DNA of 50,563 nt from Deltaproteobacteria bacterium (GTDB taxonomy: Bacteria > Desulfobacterota > DSM-4660 > Desulfatiglandales > HGW-15): positions 1-50,563 of the forward strand of contig JAFGGA010000066.1 in assembly GCA_016930835.1 (NCBI GenBank). The letters are read 5' to 3'. The position numbers and the translations under genes are program-made. Below the pieces are notes generated by a model that was not told the origin of the DNA, made no database searches, and was given only the letters and a program-made list of their open reading frames with translations. Shown here one piece after another: positions 35,980 to 44,542 of this stretch. Positions within the stretch are counted from its first letter, which is position 1. Every line of letters starts with the position of its first letter.

Positions 35980-36180
35980 ATGAAGGAGAAAAAAGCAACA
36001 CAATCAAAAGAAGAAAACCGGAAGAAGCAAAAGCAGGAAGAATGGTCGTTGTCCAACTGCAGGAGAGCAGCTGACCCGGCGCATCACAGGGGTTTCAACG
36101 AGGAAGATGAGCCCTGCGATGATAGCCGCGACACGATCATTCAGGAACAAGGGAAGAATGAAAAAGAAGAAAAAGACTAA
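35980..36180 (+). CDS. Small highly charged hypothetical protein
   Basis: 66 residues, rich in Lys and Glu, beginning MKEKKATQSKEENRKKQKQE and ending NEKEEKD, with two cysteines in the middle. TAAGGAG 9 bases upstream supports ATG 35980. Low-complexity composition means the frame could be a shadow, but a hydrophobic frame on the other strand has no ribosome binding site. No function suggested. Confidence 0.4.
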   Translation: MKEKKATQSKEENRKKQKQEEWSLSNCRRAADPAHHRGFNEEDEPCDDSRDTIIQEQGKNEKEEKD

Positions 36181-36209
36181 CCAGGGAGCTTGAGAAGGGA
36201 GGTTATGAA

Positions 36210-36524
36210 ATGCCGATGCCGAAGCATTCACGTTATTTGGATCTCCAGGAGAGCATTGTTCAAAACTGGAGAAATTTTATGGACAATATGGAGACATCGC
36301 TCAATATGCTGGACAAAGAGATCGATGAGGCCGCTCAAATGCAAAGCATATGTACGTCGGAGTGGTGTGAGGCCACGGAGCATGTGATCGATGAGCTCGG
36401 CAACAGTCTTTTTTCCATCAGTGAACCGAGATGGGGACCGGAAGAAGATAGCCTAAGGATCAAAGAACTCAGGAAAAGACTCCATGATCTTTATGCGAGA
36501 TATAAGGCGGCCTCCGGGAGGTGA
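36210..36524 (+). CDS. Small helical hypothetical protein
   Basis: 104 residues, predicted largely alpha-helical, with a distinctive middle AAQMQSICTSEWCEATEHVID containing two cysteines six apart and a basic C-terminus. No signal peptide. GGGAGG upstream supports ATG 36210; ATG 36216 is also possible. Not recognised. Confidence 0.6.
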   Translation: MPMPKHSRYLDLQESIVQNWRNFMDNMETSLNMLDKEIDEAAQMQSICTSEWCEATEHVIDELGNSLFSISEPRWGPEEDSLRIKELRKRLHDLYARYKAASGR

Positions 36525-36591
36525 TGTAAAAGAGGCGAGTAAACGGAGCACAGGCACTTGCGATGTATGCCCCGGTGAGCGGACGGACATG

Positions 36592-36612
36592 CGATGTGCG
36601 ATATGGGATGTG
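36592..36612 (+). repeat. Heptanucleotide tract (NGATNTG)3
   Basis: Three consecutive 7-base units, CGATGTG, CGATATG and GGATGTG, in the spacer before the DJ-1/PfpI gene. Part of a family of such tracts at 38667, 41831, 42924 and 43526. Confidence 0.6.
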
Positions 36613-36635
36613 GGTTGAGAGGGGGTGCATTTAAG

Positions 36636-37142
36636 ATGAAAACAATCGCGGTCATTATCTCTGATTTTTTTGAGGATTCCGAATACACCGAACCGGCCGA
36701 GGCCTTTCGTAAGGCCGGTCATAAACTGGTACATATCGGATTAAAAGAAAACCAGACCGTCAAAGGCAAAAACAAGGCCACGCCCGTCAGGGTCGAGCTT
36801 GCCGTGAAAGATGTATCCGCGGATGATTATGACGCCCTTTTGATTCCAGGGGGGTATTCCCCGGATAAATTACGCGCGGATGAGGATGCCGTTCGGTTTG
36901 TAAAGGCCTTTTTTGAAAGCGGTAAACCGGTTTTTGCCATTTGTCACGCACCCCAACTCCTGATCACGGCCGATATCCTTCGAGGCCGTAAAGTCACAGG
37001 ATGGAAGTCCATTATTCAAGATATCAAGAACGCGGGTGCGACATTCGTGGATGCGGCGGTGGTCGAAGACGGAAATCTGGTCAGCAGCCGTTATCCAGGT
37101 GATCTTCCGGAGTTTATACGGGTATCGCTGAACAAACTGTAA
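36636..37142 (+). CDS. DJ-1/PfpI family protein
   Basis: 168 residues. The nucleophile elbow is FAICHAPQLLI (Cys near residue 101), with the partner Glu in FFEDSEYTEP and LLIPGGYSPDKLR as the oxyanion and substrate region. Members act as glyoxalases, deglycases or intracellular peptidases. ATG 36636 follows GAGAGGGGG; an upstream in-frame ATG (36594) lies in a repeat tract and is not used. A strong terminator follows. Confidence 0.92.
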   Translation: MKTIAVIISDFFEDSEYTEPAEAFRKAGHKLVHIGLKENQTVKGKNKATPVRVELAVKDVSADDYDALLIPGGYSPDKLRADEDAVRFVKAFFESGKPVFAICHAPQLLITADILRGRKVTGWKSIIQDIKNAGATFVDAAVVEDGNLVSSRYPGDLPEFIRVSLNKL

Positions 37143-37187
37143 GATAAACAAATCGAATACCTAAAAGGCCCTATCAGACTTTTCGTT

Positions 37188-37226
37188 AAAAAAACGGCGG
37201 GGTCATATTCCCCTCGCCGTTTTTTA
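37188..37226. terminator. Rho-independent terminator after the DJ-1/PfpI gene
   Basis: Stem AAAAACGGCGgGG/CCcCtCGCCGTTTTT with a short loop and flanking A/T tracts, so it may work in both directions. Confidence 0.92.
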
Positions 37227-37404
37227 TGCGTTTCCCGGGATACCGTTCTTGTTTAGGGCGCCAATCAGTCGAATATTATGAAGACGCCTAATAAACAGAT
37301 GCACGTATATCCAAGAGAAACCGTGTAACATATTAGCAATCACCTTGAAAAAAACCATGGGGTGGATTCAGTATTTCGAGTCAGATGGGCCGGTATTGTG
37401 AAAT

Positions 37405-37539
37405 CTACTGCTCCTCACCCCTTTTTTTCTCGGCCTCCACAATGGCCTTGCGTTCATCCTTGGCCTTGGCGTGTTCTTCATCCCCGATGAAATAAAAAGG
37501 ATCATGGCGCGCTCTCGGTTTATCGTACTTCGGGCGTTT
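37405..37539 (-). pseudogene. Open coding-like stretch lacking a start, downstream of pfkB
   Basis: 44 codons encoding a hydrophilic peptide (KRPKYDKPRARHDPFYFIGD, then a Lys/Glu/Ala helix ending KKRGEEQ). It overlaps the last 20 bases of pfkB in another frame and has no ATG, GTG or TTG at its head. If one A were missing from ATGAAAACG at about 37540, it would begin Met-Lys-Arg. It could be a small gene with a frameshifted start. No family recognised. Confidence 0.35.
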
Positions 37540-38463
37540 TCATTTTATTAAAAAGCCTGGTCGTATCTTCTTCCCGGCACAACTCCGTTCCCGGTGTCAT
37601 GACCGCGGCCGTCCCGGCCGCCAGCCCCAACTTAATAGCATCCAGGATAGTATATTCCCTGGCAAGACCCAGAACAATGCCGGCGACCATGCTGTCACCC
37701 GCACCTACCTTGCTTTTGATGGGGACGGAAGGCACATGAATCCGCTCGCACCCGTGATCCCAAACAAGAAGACCTCCAGCGGCCCCCAGCGAAACAACCA
37801 GAACATCACATTTTTTGTTCTGAATAAAATTTTCGGCCGAATCCAGCAACTCCGCATCTAACACATGATCATCAGCATGATGCATAAGGGCCTTAAACTC
37901 AGCCCAATTCGGCTTGATCAGAAATATACCTTCTTCAACGACTGATGCTAATGCTTCACCATGGGTATCCACCATGAGCTTGATTCCGCGTTCATTGGCG
38001 ATTCGAGCAAGACGGGCATAAAAATCCTTGGGCACGCCCCGGGGAAGCCCACCGCTGGCTACAAGGTAGTGGGGACTGGGCATATCGGATATATATTGAA
38101 GCACATTTTGCCATTCCTCCGGACCCAGATCGGGCCCTGGAGTCCCAAAACGGTACTGCTGGTCACTGTTGATTTCATAGACAATAAAACTTTCCCTTGT
38201 CCAGTCATTAATGGGAATGGAGTGTATTTGAATATTTTCATCCGCCAGGAGACCTTCCAAGAGTTTGCCAAAGGGACCGCCGAGCGTAGTCACGGCGGTG
38301 GATTTGCCGCCCAATTTTTGTATGGCACGGGATACATTGATCCCGCCGCCTCCAGGTTCGTGTGTGGGGGATTCGCATCGAAGTTTTTTTCCGGCATAAC
38401 CTGATCAATTCGGACATTGGTATCCACGCTCGGATTCATAGTTAATGTAAGGATGGTTTGCAT
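37520..38463 (-). pseudogene. pfkB: PfkB-family sugar-phosphate kinase with a homopolymer frameshift
   Basis: From ATG 38463 (AGGAG upstream) the frame reads MQTILTLTMNPSVDTNVRID then QVMPEK, a standard PfkB start. At a run of seven A (38384-38390) the frame breaks; an eighth A would continue LRCESPTHEPGGGGINVSRA with IQKLGGKST and join the intact remainder (37520-38314). The remainder has the anion-hole/catalytic KSKVGAGDSMVAGIVLG. Full product about 314 residues, phosphorylating fructose-6-phosphate or a related sugar phosphate. The lesion may be polymerase slippage, a real mutation or an assembly error. Confidence 0.85.
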
Positions 38464-38810
38464 AAGATTTCTCCTGTTAATGTTTATTCATATGTTCTAT
38501 TTTAAGTCTATGTTCATGCCATTCCCAATAATGTCAATCATGTATCTTTAAAATATTTTAAGCCTAGGAAGAAATGATTACCCAACCCCAATATCTAAAA
38601 AAGGATCAGTGATCAGGATCAAGGTTTCAGGTGTCAGGATAATAATACCCGACACCAATATCCATTCCACATCACAAATCGCACATCACAGATCGCCTAT
38701 CTCATCTTATACTCCGTAATTACAATTAAAATAAAGGTTTGACTCTATTTACACTTATATTGGGACAGGTCATAATCTATTGAGAAGGTTACTCGCTAAA
38801 ATAGCATCAG
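38464..38810. other. Intergenic region with heptanucleotide tract
   Basis: No gene seen. On the minus strand CGATCTG, TGATGTG, CGATTTG and TGATGTG are consecutive 7-base units at about 38667-38695, with looser periodic words before them (from about 38612). Confidence 0.5.
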
Positions 38811-38885
38811 TGTCCAAAATAATTGCAACTCGGCTTTCAGCGGCGGACTTGAAAAGAGATCCCCGTACCCCTCCGATTTTGGACA
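38811..38885. repeat. Short inverted repeat, possible insertion-sequence remnant
   Basis: TGTCCAAAAT at 38811-38820 is exactly inverted at 38876-38885 (ATTTTGGACA), 75 bases overall. The same 10-base word occurs once more near 14851 without a partner. It may be what is left of a small mobile element or a long-loop hairpin. Confidence 0.4.
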
Positions 38886-38915
38886 AGTGTGGTAAAAATT
38901 GGGGGAATGATTTCC

Positions 38916-39279
38916 ATGTTTATCCATAGAACCATACACGGAAAAATAAACCATATTTTCATGGTGGCGGCTCTGTTATTTTTTCTGATTTTTTTATCCT
39001 GTTTCCCGGCCCTGCCGTCATGGAACGACCAATTAAGCGACATAAAGATGCCAGAGGGTTTTACAATCGAAGTGTTTACGGACCAAGTTCCCGGAGCAAG
39101 ATCCATGGCCTTAAGTCCAAACGGGACCTTGCTATGAAGTATTCGCCGAAGGGTGGCTGCGAGGCGTGACTGCGTGGGGACGCCCGGTGGATGTCATTGT
39201 CGCGCACGACGGGGCTTTGTTGGTTTCCGATGACCGGGCCGGAACGATTTATCGTATCCGTTATACAAGAAAGGAGTGA
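38916..39279 (+). pseudogene. Internally deleted PQQ-dependent sugar (sorbosone-type) dehydrogenase
   Basis: The first part encodes a signal-like start, then DIKMPEGFTIEVFTDQVPGA with RSMALSPNGTL, the N-terminal blade of soluble sugar dehydrogenases. It is followed at once, in another frame and without the central propeller, by YEVFAEGWLRGVTAWGRPVD and VIVAHDGALLVSDDRAGTIY RIRY, the C-terminal blade. Most of the protein is missing, so it cannot be active. The join lies near 39133. Confidence 0.78.
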
Positions 39280-39283
39280 TCAA

Positions 39284-39493
39284 ATGGAAAAGAATATGGG
39301 GAACATTGATCGTTTTATCCGGATTGCGACGGCCTTGCTGATAGCCTTTTTTTATTTGACAGGACCCGTCTATGGTGTAGCCGCCGTTGTTTCGGCGATT
39401 ATAGCCATTGTATTTTTTGCTACCGGTTTGGTGGGTTTTTGTCCCGTTTACGCCCTCTTTGGTATTTTTGCAGGGTCTAAAAATGGAACCTAA
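39284..39493 (+). CDS. DUF2892-type small inner-membrane protein
   Basis: 69 residues with the family start NMGNIDRFIRIATALLIAFFYLTG and two hydrophobic helices, ending GFCPVYALFGI. DUF2892 units occur alone or attached to rhodanese (YgaP). The ribosome binding site AAGGAG at 39271-39276 overlaps the end of the decayed dehydrogenase gene, showing that this gene once followed it closely. Confidence 0.85.
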   Translation: MEKNMGNIDRFIRIATALLIAFFYLTGPVYGVAAVVSAIIAIVFFATGLVGFCPVYALFGIFAGSKNGT

Positions 39494-39530
39494 TGTTATT
39501 TTATTCATAACAACAGGGAACGGATGAAGA

Positions 39531-39809
39531 ATGTATCTATCATTATCTATTATTTTTTTATTATTACTTGGGATCATCGTTACCGGCGTTCAGAACAGTC
39601 TGACCCTCGACATCAAATTCCTTACGTGGGACTTGCGTATAACCTTGCTGGCATTGATCTTTTACGCCGGAGTAACAGGTGCGGCCATTATTTCACTTCT
39701 CACACTACCCAAACTTGTCAGCAAAACGATTAAAGTCCGCAAGATGTATAAGGAGATGGACGAACTAAGAAGAAAGAACAGTGATATGAAAATGCATGCA
39801 GGCAATTAA
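39531..39809 (+). CDS. LapA-domain (DUF1049) membrane protein
   Basis: 92 residues: two hydrophobic helices (about 3-20 and 38-60) and a basic coiled-coil C-terminus (KVRKMYKEMDELRRKNSDMK). This is the LapA pattern; E. coli LapA, with LapB, tunes lipopolysaccharide synthesis. Whether that role applies here is unknown; no lapB is nearby. Confidence 0.75.
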   Translation: MYLSLSIIFLLLLGIIVTGVQNSLTLDIKFLTWDLRITLLALIFYAGVTGAAIISLLTLPKLVSKTIKVRKMYKEMDELRRKNSDMKMHAGN

Positions 39810-39836
39810 AATCATAAGCAATTTGGACTCGGAATA

Positions 39837-40382
39837 TCATCGAAGCCATCTGGAACGAACGTAGCTGACGATTTCTTCCGCGGATTCGACTGGAGATAAT
39901 ACGTCCGAATGGATCACAACCTCGGGATTTTCAGATTCTTCATAAGCAGCCGTTATCCCGGGAACACCGCCTTTTAGTCGCCCTTCACGGGCCTTTTGAT
40001 AAAGATTCCCTTCAACAAGGCCATCAACGCGGGATGCCTCCCGCTCTTGACACACCTCAAGGGGGCATTGGATATAGACTTCCGCGAATTCGAGGATCAA
40101 TGCCCTGGCCGTATCCCGGTATGTGCGGCGGTTACCGGTGGCATCGATTATCACATCTTTGCAGTCGGTCGAGACTAATAGCTTCGCCATATAGCCTAGG
40201 GAACGATACACGACATCTCTTTCCTCATCCGTATAACGAGGTTCGGGGGTAATATATTTTCGAATCTCATCAAGTTGAAGGATGAGGATCTCCCGACCCA
40301 TGTCAGCCAGGGATTTTTTCACATTTCTTGCGATGGTGCTTTTCCCGGAGCCGGGAAGCCCGGTGATCCATATACAAAACAT
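39837..40382 (-). CDS. Adenylylsulfate-kinase-like P-loop kinase
   Basis: 181 residues. The P-loop is GLPGSGKSTIARNV (about 8-21), followed by LILQLDEIRKYI and the block VIIDATGNRRTYRDTAR, then IYIQCPLEVCQERE-type residues, as in APS kinase (CysC). The exact APS-binding residues cannot be confirmed, so nucleotide or sugar substrates remain possible. Start 40382 has GGAGGG 8 bases upstream. It directly follows an aminoglycoside-phosphotransferase-like gene (2-base gap), a pairing seen elsewhere as fused AAA/APH proteins. Confidence 0.8.
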   Translation of the reverse strand: MFCIWITGLPGSGKSTIARNVKKSLADMGREILILQLDEIRKYITPEPRYTDEERDVVYRSLGYMAKLLVSTDCKDVIIDATGNRRTYRDTARALILEFAEVYIQCPLEVCQEREASRVDGLVEGNLYQKAREGRLKGGVPGITAAYEESENPEVVIHSDVLSPVESAEEIVSYVRSRWLR

Positions 40383-40384
40383 TA

Positions 40385-41479
40385 TTATCCCTCCAAATAG
40401 TCGGGGATGCAATCGATCTGGAATCTTGGTTCTCTCAAGACGGCATGGCCGAAATTGAGCATCTTTCTGCGTGTTATATAGGTATCATCTGCATAGAATC
40501 TTGGATTGGTGATGACTAAAATCCTGAAGGCGAAAAAGGGCTGCACCACATCAAATATCTCCGTATCCCCTGTTTTTTCGAGATAACGATCCCAGAATAA
40601 CCTGAACAGTTCCGCAAAAGGTCCATCAAACTTTCCGCAATGTTTGATTGCATAGTGGAGATAATTCACACTTAAACAAGAAACATCATCCGCCGGTTCT
40701 CCCCAGCTTCCCCTGGACCTGTCCAATAATGTAAAATCATCTTTTTCCAAACGAATATTCCCGGGGTGAAAATCACCGTGAACGCTGCATAATCTTTCGT
40801 TTTTTTGACGGATCTTTCCCCACCAGGGAAGACATTCGGATACATAGGTCACCAGTTCTTCCGATGAGCTAAAGACGGATATATCAAAGGCATCCGCGAT
40901 GCCCATGATGCATTCACCGTGTCCGATCAGGTCCCGTATCCGCCTTCGATAGAGGATGTCCGCATCATCGCCTTTATATTTGTTTTCATGGATGAAAGCG
41001 ATAAACGAGGCCAGGGTCAAGGCCCGTTCCCTGTCTCCCGAAGTAATATCGCCTCTTTCGAGTATGGTATTCAAATCCTTGAAATAGGGCTCCCCTTTGG
41101 CCTCTTCCATGAATATATAAAACTCCCGGGCATCCCTGATCGAGGTCAACCTGAACTCGGAATCGCCCACGATATCCAAGGCCTTTACGTGTTTGGGCAT
41201 CTCATTGTAATTGGCATTGGCTAACAAGAGGACTTGTGCCCGGTCTGAAAAATGATCATGTCCGAACCTGGAAGGAAATAATGTCTTCATAATCAGATGT
41301 TTTGTTTCGCCTGGAACGGAAAATGTGATACGGTAGGCTGAGCCGTGAACCCCTTCACCTAAAGAATCCACGCCCTCCAGTCGAGCCGCCGGTTCGAAAC
41401 GTTCTTTAAGATAGTTATCGATTTTTTTTCGGAGATCCATCTTTTCTATTAGATCCTTTCCAGATTCATGTTTATCCAT
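40385..41479 (-). CDS. Aminoglycoside-phosphotransferase (APH)-fold kinase
   Basis: 364 residues from ATG 41479 (AGAGGGG upstream; a longer frame from 41530 adds 17). The catalytic loop is VHGDFHPGNIRL (about residue 255) and the metal site LLDRSRGSWGEPADDVS, with an N-lobe GEGVHGSAYRI and Lys in LIMKTLF. The fold phosphorylates small molecules; the substrate is unknown. It is operonic with the downstream P-loop kinase. Confidence 0.82.
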   Translation of the reverse strand: MDKHESGKDLIEKMDLRKKIDNYLKERFEPAARLEGVDSLGEGVHGSAYRITFSVPGETKHLIMKTLFPSRFGHDHFSDRAQVLLLANANYNEMPKHVKALDIVGDSEFRLTSIRDAREFYIFMEEAKGEPYFKDLNTILERGDITSGDRERALTLASFIAFIHENKYKGDDADILYRRRIRDLIGHGECIMGIADAFDISVFSSSEELVTYVSECLPWWGKIRQKNERLCSVHGDFHPGNIRLEKDDFTLLDRSRGSWGEPADDVSCLSVNYLHYAIKHCGKFDGPFAELFRLFWDRYLEKTGDTEIFDVVQPFFAFRILVITNPRFYADDTYITRRKMLNFGHAVLREPRFQIDCIPDYLEG

Positions 41480-42028
41480 TAATCCCCTCTCCACTCGCTC
41501 TCCTTCATTAGAGGTTGCGTCGCAATTCATGAAGACTATACCATGATATTATATTCATCTCCCGGTTTTGAACAATGGGGTCCATCCAGTATATATTAGG
41601 ATGGGATGAATATTTGGTTCTGGTCCTGCTGGGTGGGGAGGTAATTTAACCTACATGATCGCTCTTTTATTCCACGCGCCTTTTCATTCAGCCATATAAA
41701 TCTGGCCCATCGCAACTGGACGGCCGTAGGATTACCGGATCCCCCGCTTTATCCATAGGATATTTGATGGCGCCTTGGTGGGAGGGCGAGCCTCAAGCCA
41801 GATTTTTCTGTAAAGATCATGGATTTTGAATAATCTGCGATATGCTTGATGTGGGATGTGTGATCTGCGATCTATGATTTGTGATGTGGGGTACTGGAAC
41901 CTGACCGGAGGTTCGGCACGGTTGCTGTGTTATTGCGAAACACGAATACCTTTATCCAAAAACATTACCCAATATCCGGTACCTAATACTAAATACCCAA
42001 CACTCAATACACCTACCAAGAAGTGTAC
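41480..42028. other. Intergenic region with two heptanucleotide tracts
   Basis: No supported gene. At 41831-41888 7-base units run TAATCTG, CGATATG, (CT), TGATGTG, GGATGTG, TGATCTG, CGATCTA, TGATTTG, TGATGTG. At 41969-42010 a second period-7 tract reads CCAATAT, CCGGTAC, CTAATAC, TAAATAC, CCAACAC, TCAATAC. A minus-strand stretch at about 41660-41810 is coding-like (TAVQLRWARFIWLNEKARGI) but broken by a stop and lacks a start; possibly a gene remnant. Confidence 0.5.
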
Positions 42029-42685
42029 TCATGAAGAGGTTTCATTCCATCCATACTCACCGATCAAATTCACGAAACGCACAGCCCCGAGGTCATCTTC
42101 AAAGAGATTTCCATCTTTCTTTGTGATCTTGATGAGTTCTTGACCGATCCGGTTTCCCACGGGAATCACAAGCCGGCCGCCTTCAGCCAGTTGTTCGATT
42201 AAGGGATCCGGGATATATGGGGCCCCAGCCGTTACGATAATGGCATCATAAGGTGCGTGCTCTCGCCAACCCAACGTGCCGTTAGATACCTTGAAATGGA
42301 TATTGGTATACCCCAATTTCGTTAATATCTGCTCAGCCCTTTCCAGAAGCTTTTTGATCCTGTCAACCGTATAGACGGACTCGCAGAGCTTCGCCAGGAC
42401 AGCGGCCTGGTAACCACTGCCTGTACCTATTTCGAGCGCCTTGTCCGTATCCTTAAGTGCCAGCGCCTCGGTCATCAAAGCAACGATATAAGGTTGGGAT
42501 ATGGTTTGGCCTTCCCCAATGGCCAGGGCACCGTCGGTATAGGCCATTTTTTTGAGCAGGGCGGGTACGAACCGTTCTCGAGGGATCGCTCGCATGACCT
42601 GTAAGAGTTCCGGATCCCTGATTCCGCGGGGGATCAATTGGGTGCGGATCATGTTTTCTCTTGCTAAGGCATATTGGTCATCCAT
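42029..42685 (-). CDS. pcm: Protein-L-isoaspartate O-methyltransferase
   Basis: 218 residues, normal length. It methylates isoaspartyl residues in aged proteins using SAM. Family blocks: MIRTQLIPRGI, PRERFVP, AYTDGALAIGEGQTISQPYIVALM (substrate site) and motif I ALEIGTGSGYQAAVLA, then DAIIVTAGAPYIPDPLIEQL. GAAGGAG precedes the start. Confidence 0.95.
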   Translation of the reverse strand: MDDQYALARENMIRTQLIPRGIRDPELLQVMRAIPRERFVPALLKKMAYTDGALAIGEGQTISQPYIVALMTEALALKDTDKALEIGTGSGYQAAVLAKLCESVYTVDRIKKLLERAEQILTKLGYTNIHFKVSNGTLGWREHAPYDAIIVTAGAPYIPDPLIEQLAEGGRLVIPVGNRIGQELIKITKKDGNLFEDDLGAVRFVNLIGEYGWNETSS

Positions 42686-43075
42686 ATATTCTCCTTCATG
42701 TGAGATAAAATTTAATAAAGACGATGAAAGCGTGAATGACGATTACAAAAAACACTTCCCAAATTATTTTATAGGAATTCTTAAGAACAATGAATAGGGT
42801 CAATACCGTATCTTGTTTTTTAAATGATATAGCTATTCAAGTGTCTCCGATTAAAAACGGTAATCAATATATAGGTTTCTCCGAGCCTCCAATAGCGTTT
42901 TCGAACAGGTGTGATAAGTGATAAGTGTTCAAATCATAAATCCCATATCGCATATCCAATCTTAAAATAAAGGATAGACCCCATTGCATTAACGATACAG
43001 ATGAAAGAAAATATGACTAAGTATGACATATTTTGTTTCCATAATCGTTATTCTAAAACATTCTTGAGGAATATT
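42686..43075. other. Intergenic region with heptanucleotide tract
   Basis: No gene seen. On the minus strand GGATATG, CGATATG, GGATTTA and TGATTTG are consecutive at about 42933-42960, followed by a repeated ACTTATC word. Confidence 0.5.
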
Positions 43076-43306
43076 ATGAACGAAACACTCTTGCTTAAAA
43101 GAATCGAAAATATCGATAATGAATTGGAAATCCTGCGTGAATACCATCAAAATGACCTTATTGAATTGCGCGGCGAGATCGACCGTCTCAAATTGGAGTT
43201 GGTCGTGTTTCGAAAGTTTCTGGAAAAACAATTTCCCGATTTTCCGCAACGATTTAAAGAAGATTATGTGCAAACCATCCACGAATTTAATCCGGAATTT
43301 GACTGA
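43076..43306 (+). CDS. Small coiled-coil protein
   Basis: 76 residues, predicted helical coiled coil in the first 50 (LLLKRIENIDNELEILREYH), then a basic-acidic tail. GAGGA upstream supports ATG 43076; a longer frame from 43001 has no ribosome binding site. It precedes the ferredoxin by 8 bases, so they are likely co-translated. Function unknown. Confidence 0.6.
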   Translation: MNETLLLKRIENIDNELEILREYHQNDLIELRGEIDRLKLELVVFRKFLEKQFPDFPQRFKEDYVQTIHEFNPEFD

Positions 43307-43314
43307 GGAGAAAA

Positions 43315-43500
43315 ATGAAAGCAAAAGTTGATCTGGATATGTGTATTGGATCAGGCCATTGTGAGCTCAGTTGCCCCACGATCTTTAAAGTCATGAATGG
43401 CAAAGCTCATGTCTTAAAGGATCCCATCCCATTGGACCAGAAAGACTGTGTCAGCGAAGCGGTGACCAGATGCCCAGTGGGTGCCATCAGATTGTCGTAG
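43315..43500 (+). CDS. Single-cluster [3Fe-4S]/[4Fe-4S] ferredoxin
   Basis: 61 residues. Cluster ligands are seen in CIGSGHCELSC (Cys 10, 16, 20) and RCPVGAI near the end (Cys 53), with one more Cys at about 45 in QKDCVSEA. The CX5C opening resembles small [3Fe-4S] or [4Fe-4S] ferredoxins that donate electrons to oxidoreductases. GAGGAG gives a good ribosome binding site. Confidence 0.88.
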   Translation: MKAKVDLDMCIGSGHCELSCPTIFKVMNGKAHVLKDPIPLDQKDCVSEAVTRCPVGAIRLS

Positions 43501-43525
43501 ATAAAATATTCTGGAGGACCATATG

Positions 43526-43546
43526 CGATGTGAGATGTTAGATCTG
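43526..43546 (+). repeat. Heptanucleotide tract (NGATNTN)3
   Basis: Consecutive units CGATGTG, AGATGTT and AGATCTG, with looser period-7 words following, in the spacer after the ferredoxin gene. Confidence 0.5.
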
Positions 43547-43684
43547 GGTATTTGATTTGGGACGCTGGATGGGGATTGTGTATTGGATAAAGGGTTCTGG
43601 ATATTGATCTGACATCTAAACCCTGAACATCATGGGGCAGACACATATACCTACTCTTACTGGTCATTGTTTTTCAGTCGGGTC

Positions 43685-44155
43685 ATGGCGATGAAGGGGA
43701 AACCGCCGGAAGAAAAGTTTCCTTACGCGGAAGGACCGATACCTGCGAAAGTTATGCTGGTTGGACAGAATCCGGGTAAGGAAGAAGCTTTGGTTGGCCG
43801 CCCTTTCGTGGGAAGATCGGGGAAGTTCTTGAATCATATATTTAAGAAAAACGGTCTCGACAGGAGTCGATTCTATATCACCCCACTGGTCAAGGAAACC
43901 ACCCCCCATAACCGGAAACCCAGAGCAAATGAAATCAAACGCTGGCTGCCGGTCCTCGTGAAAGAGATCAAACGGGTCAGGCCGGAAATGATTGTTCTAT
44001 TGGGCCGGATCGCATGGCGGATACCTCGCTATGACGGCATCGAGTATATTGAAACTTACCATCCCGCTGCGGCCATGCGATTTCCGAAGATACGGGAAAA
44101 ATTTGAAAATGATATGAAAAAGCTGAGCCGAAAAATCAGCGATACGAGCCGGTGA
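43685..44155 (+). CDS. Uracil-DNA glycosylase superfamily protein
   Basis: 157 residues. Motif VMLVGQNPGKEEALVGRPFVGRSG (about 23-46) matches the UDG family 4/5 active-site region, and YHPAAAMR near residue 125 is the second motif. I see no cysteine, so the [4Fe-4S] cluster of family 4 and 5 enzymes is absent. Gln in GQNPG replaces the usual Glu. The start is uncertain (ATG 43685 or TTG 43667). Likely a DNA-repair enzyme or a divergent relative. Confidence 0.8.
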   Translation: MAMKGKPPEEKFPYAEGPIPAKVMLVGQNPGKEEALVGRPFVGRSGKFLNHIFKKNGLDRSRFYITPLVKETTPHNRKPRANEIKRWLPVLVKEIKRVRPEMIVLLGRIAWRIPRYDGIEYIETYHPAAAMRFPKIREKFENDMKKLSRKISDTSR

Positions 44156-44374
44156 TATTATCCATCACCTCATATAATTTAATAGGCCGAATGTTGTTCC
44201 ATATGCTGATGAGGACGGGTCTTAAAACATAAATAGATAATTTATCATAATTCGCTAGTGTCCTCCTATATAACTAATCGATTCCAACAGTCTGCATACC
44301 CGTAAAGGCCAAAATACAGGACATACCCCATTCCTTAATTCCGACACTTCAGTATCATAACAATATAAGCCTGC

Positions 44375-44542
44375 ATGAATGAAAAACCTTTCCGGGATAA
44401 AGAGTATGTTTTTGTGGACAATCAGGAGGCCAGCCGAACCCTTGGTCCCCTGATCCGTTCCGATAAACATTGGTATGACCTGGGTCCGGGAGAGGTCATG
44501 ACATTTCTAACCCATTCTAGAAAGGAGTCCAGTCATGTCTGA
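44375..44542 (+). CDS. Small hypothetical protein overlapping the next gene
   Basis: 55 residues, hydrophilic, starting MNEKPFRDKEYVFVDNQEAS and containing LGPLIRSDKHWYDLGPGEVM. It overlaps the ferritin-like gene start by 8 bases, which suggests coupled translation. The ribosome binding site is weak. No family recognised; codon choice looks protein-coding. Confidence 0.4.
   Translation: MNEKPFRDKEYVFVDNQEASRTLGPLIRSDKHWYDLGPGEVMTFLTHSRKESSHV

Noticed and set aside
36004-36231. Minus-strand hydrophobic frame
   Set aside because: Hydrophobicity is the mirror of a Lys/Glu-rich plus-strand gene with a good ribosome binding site.
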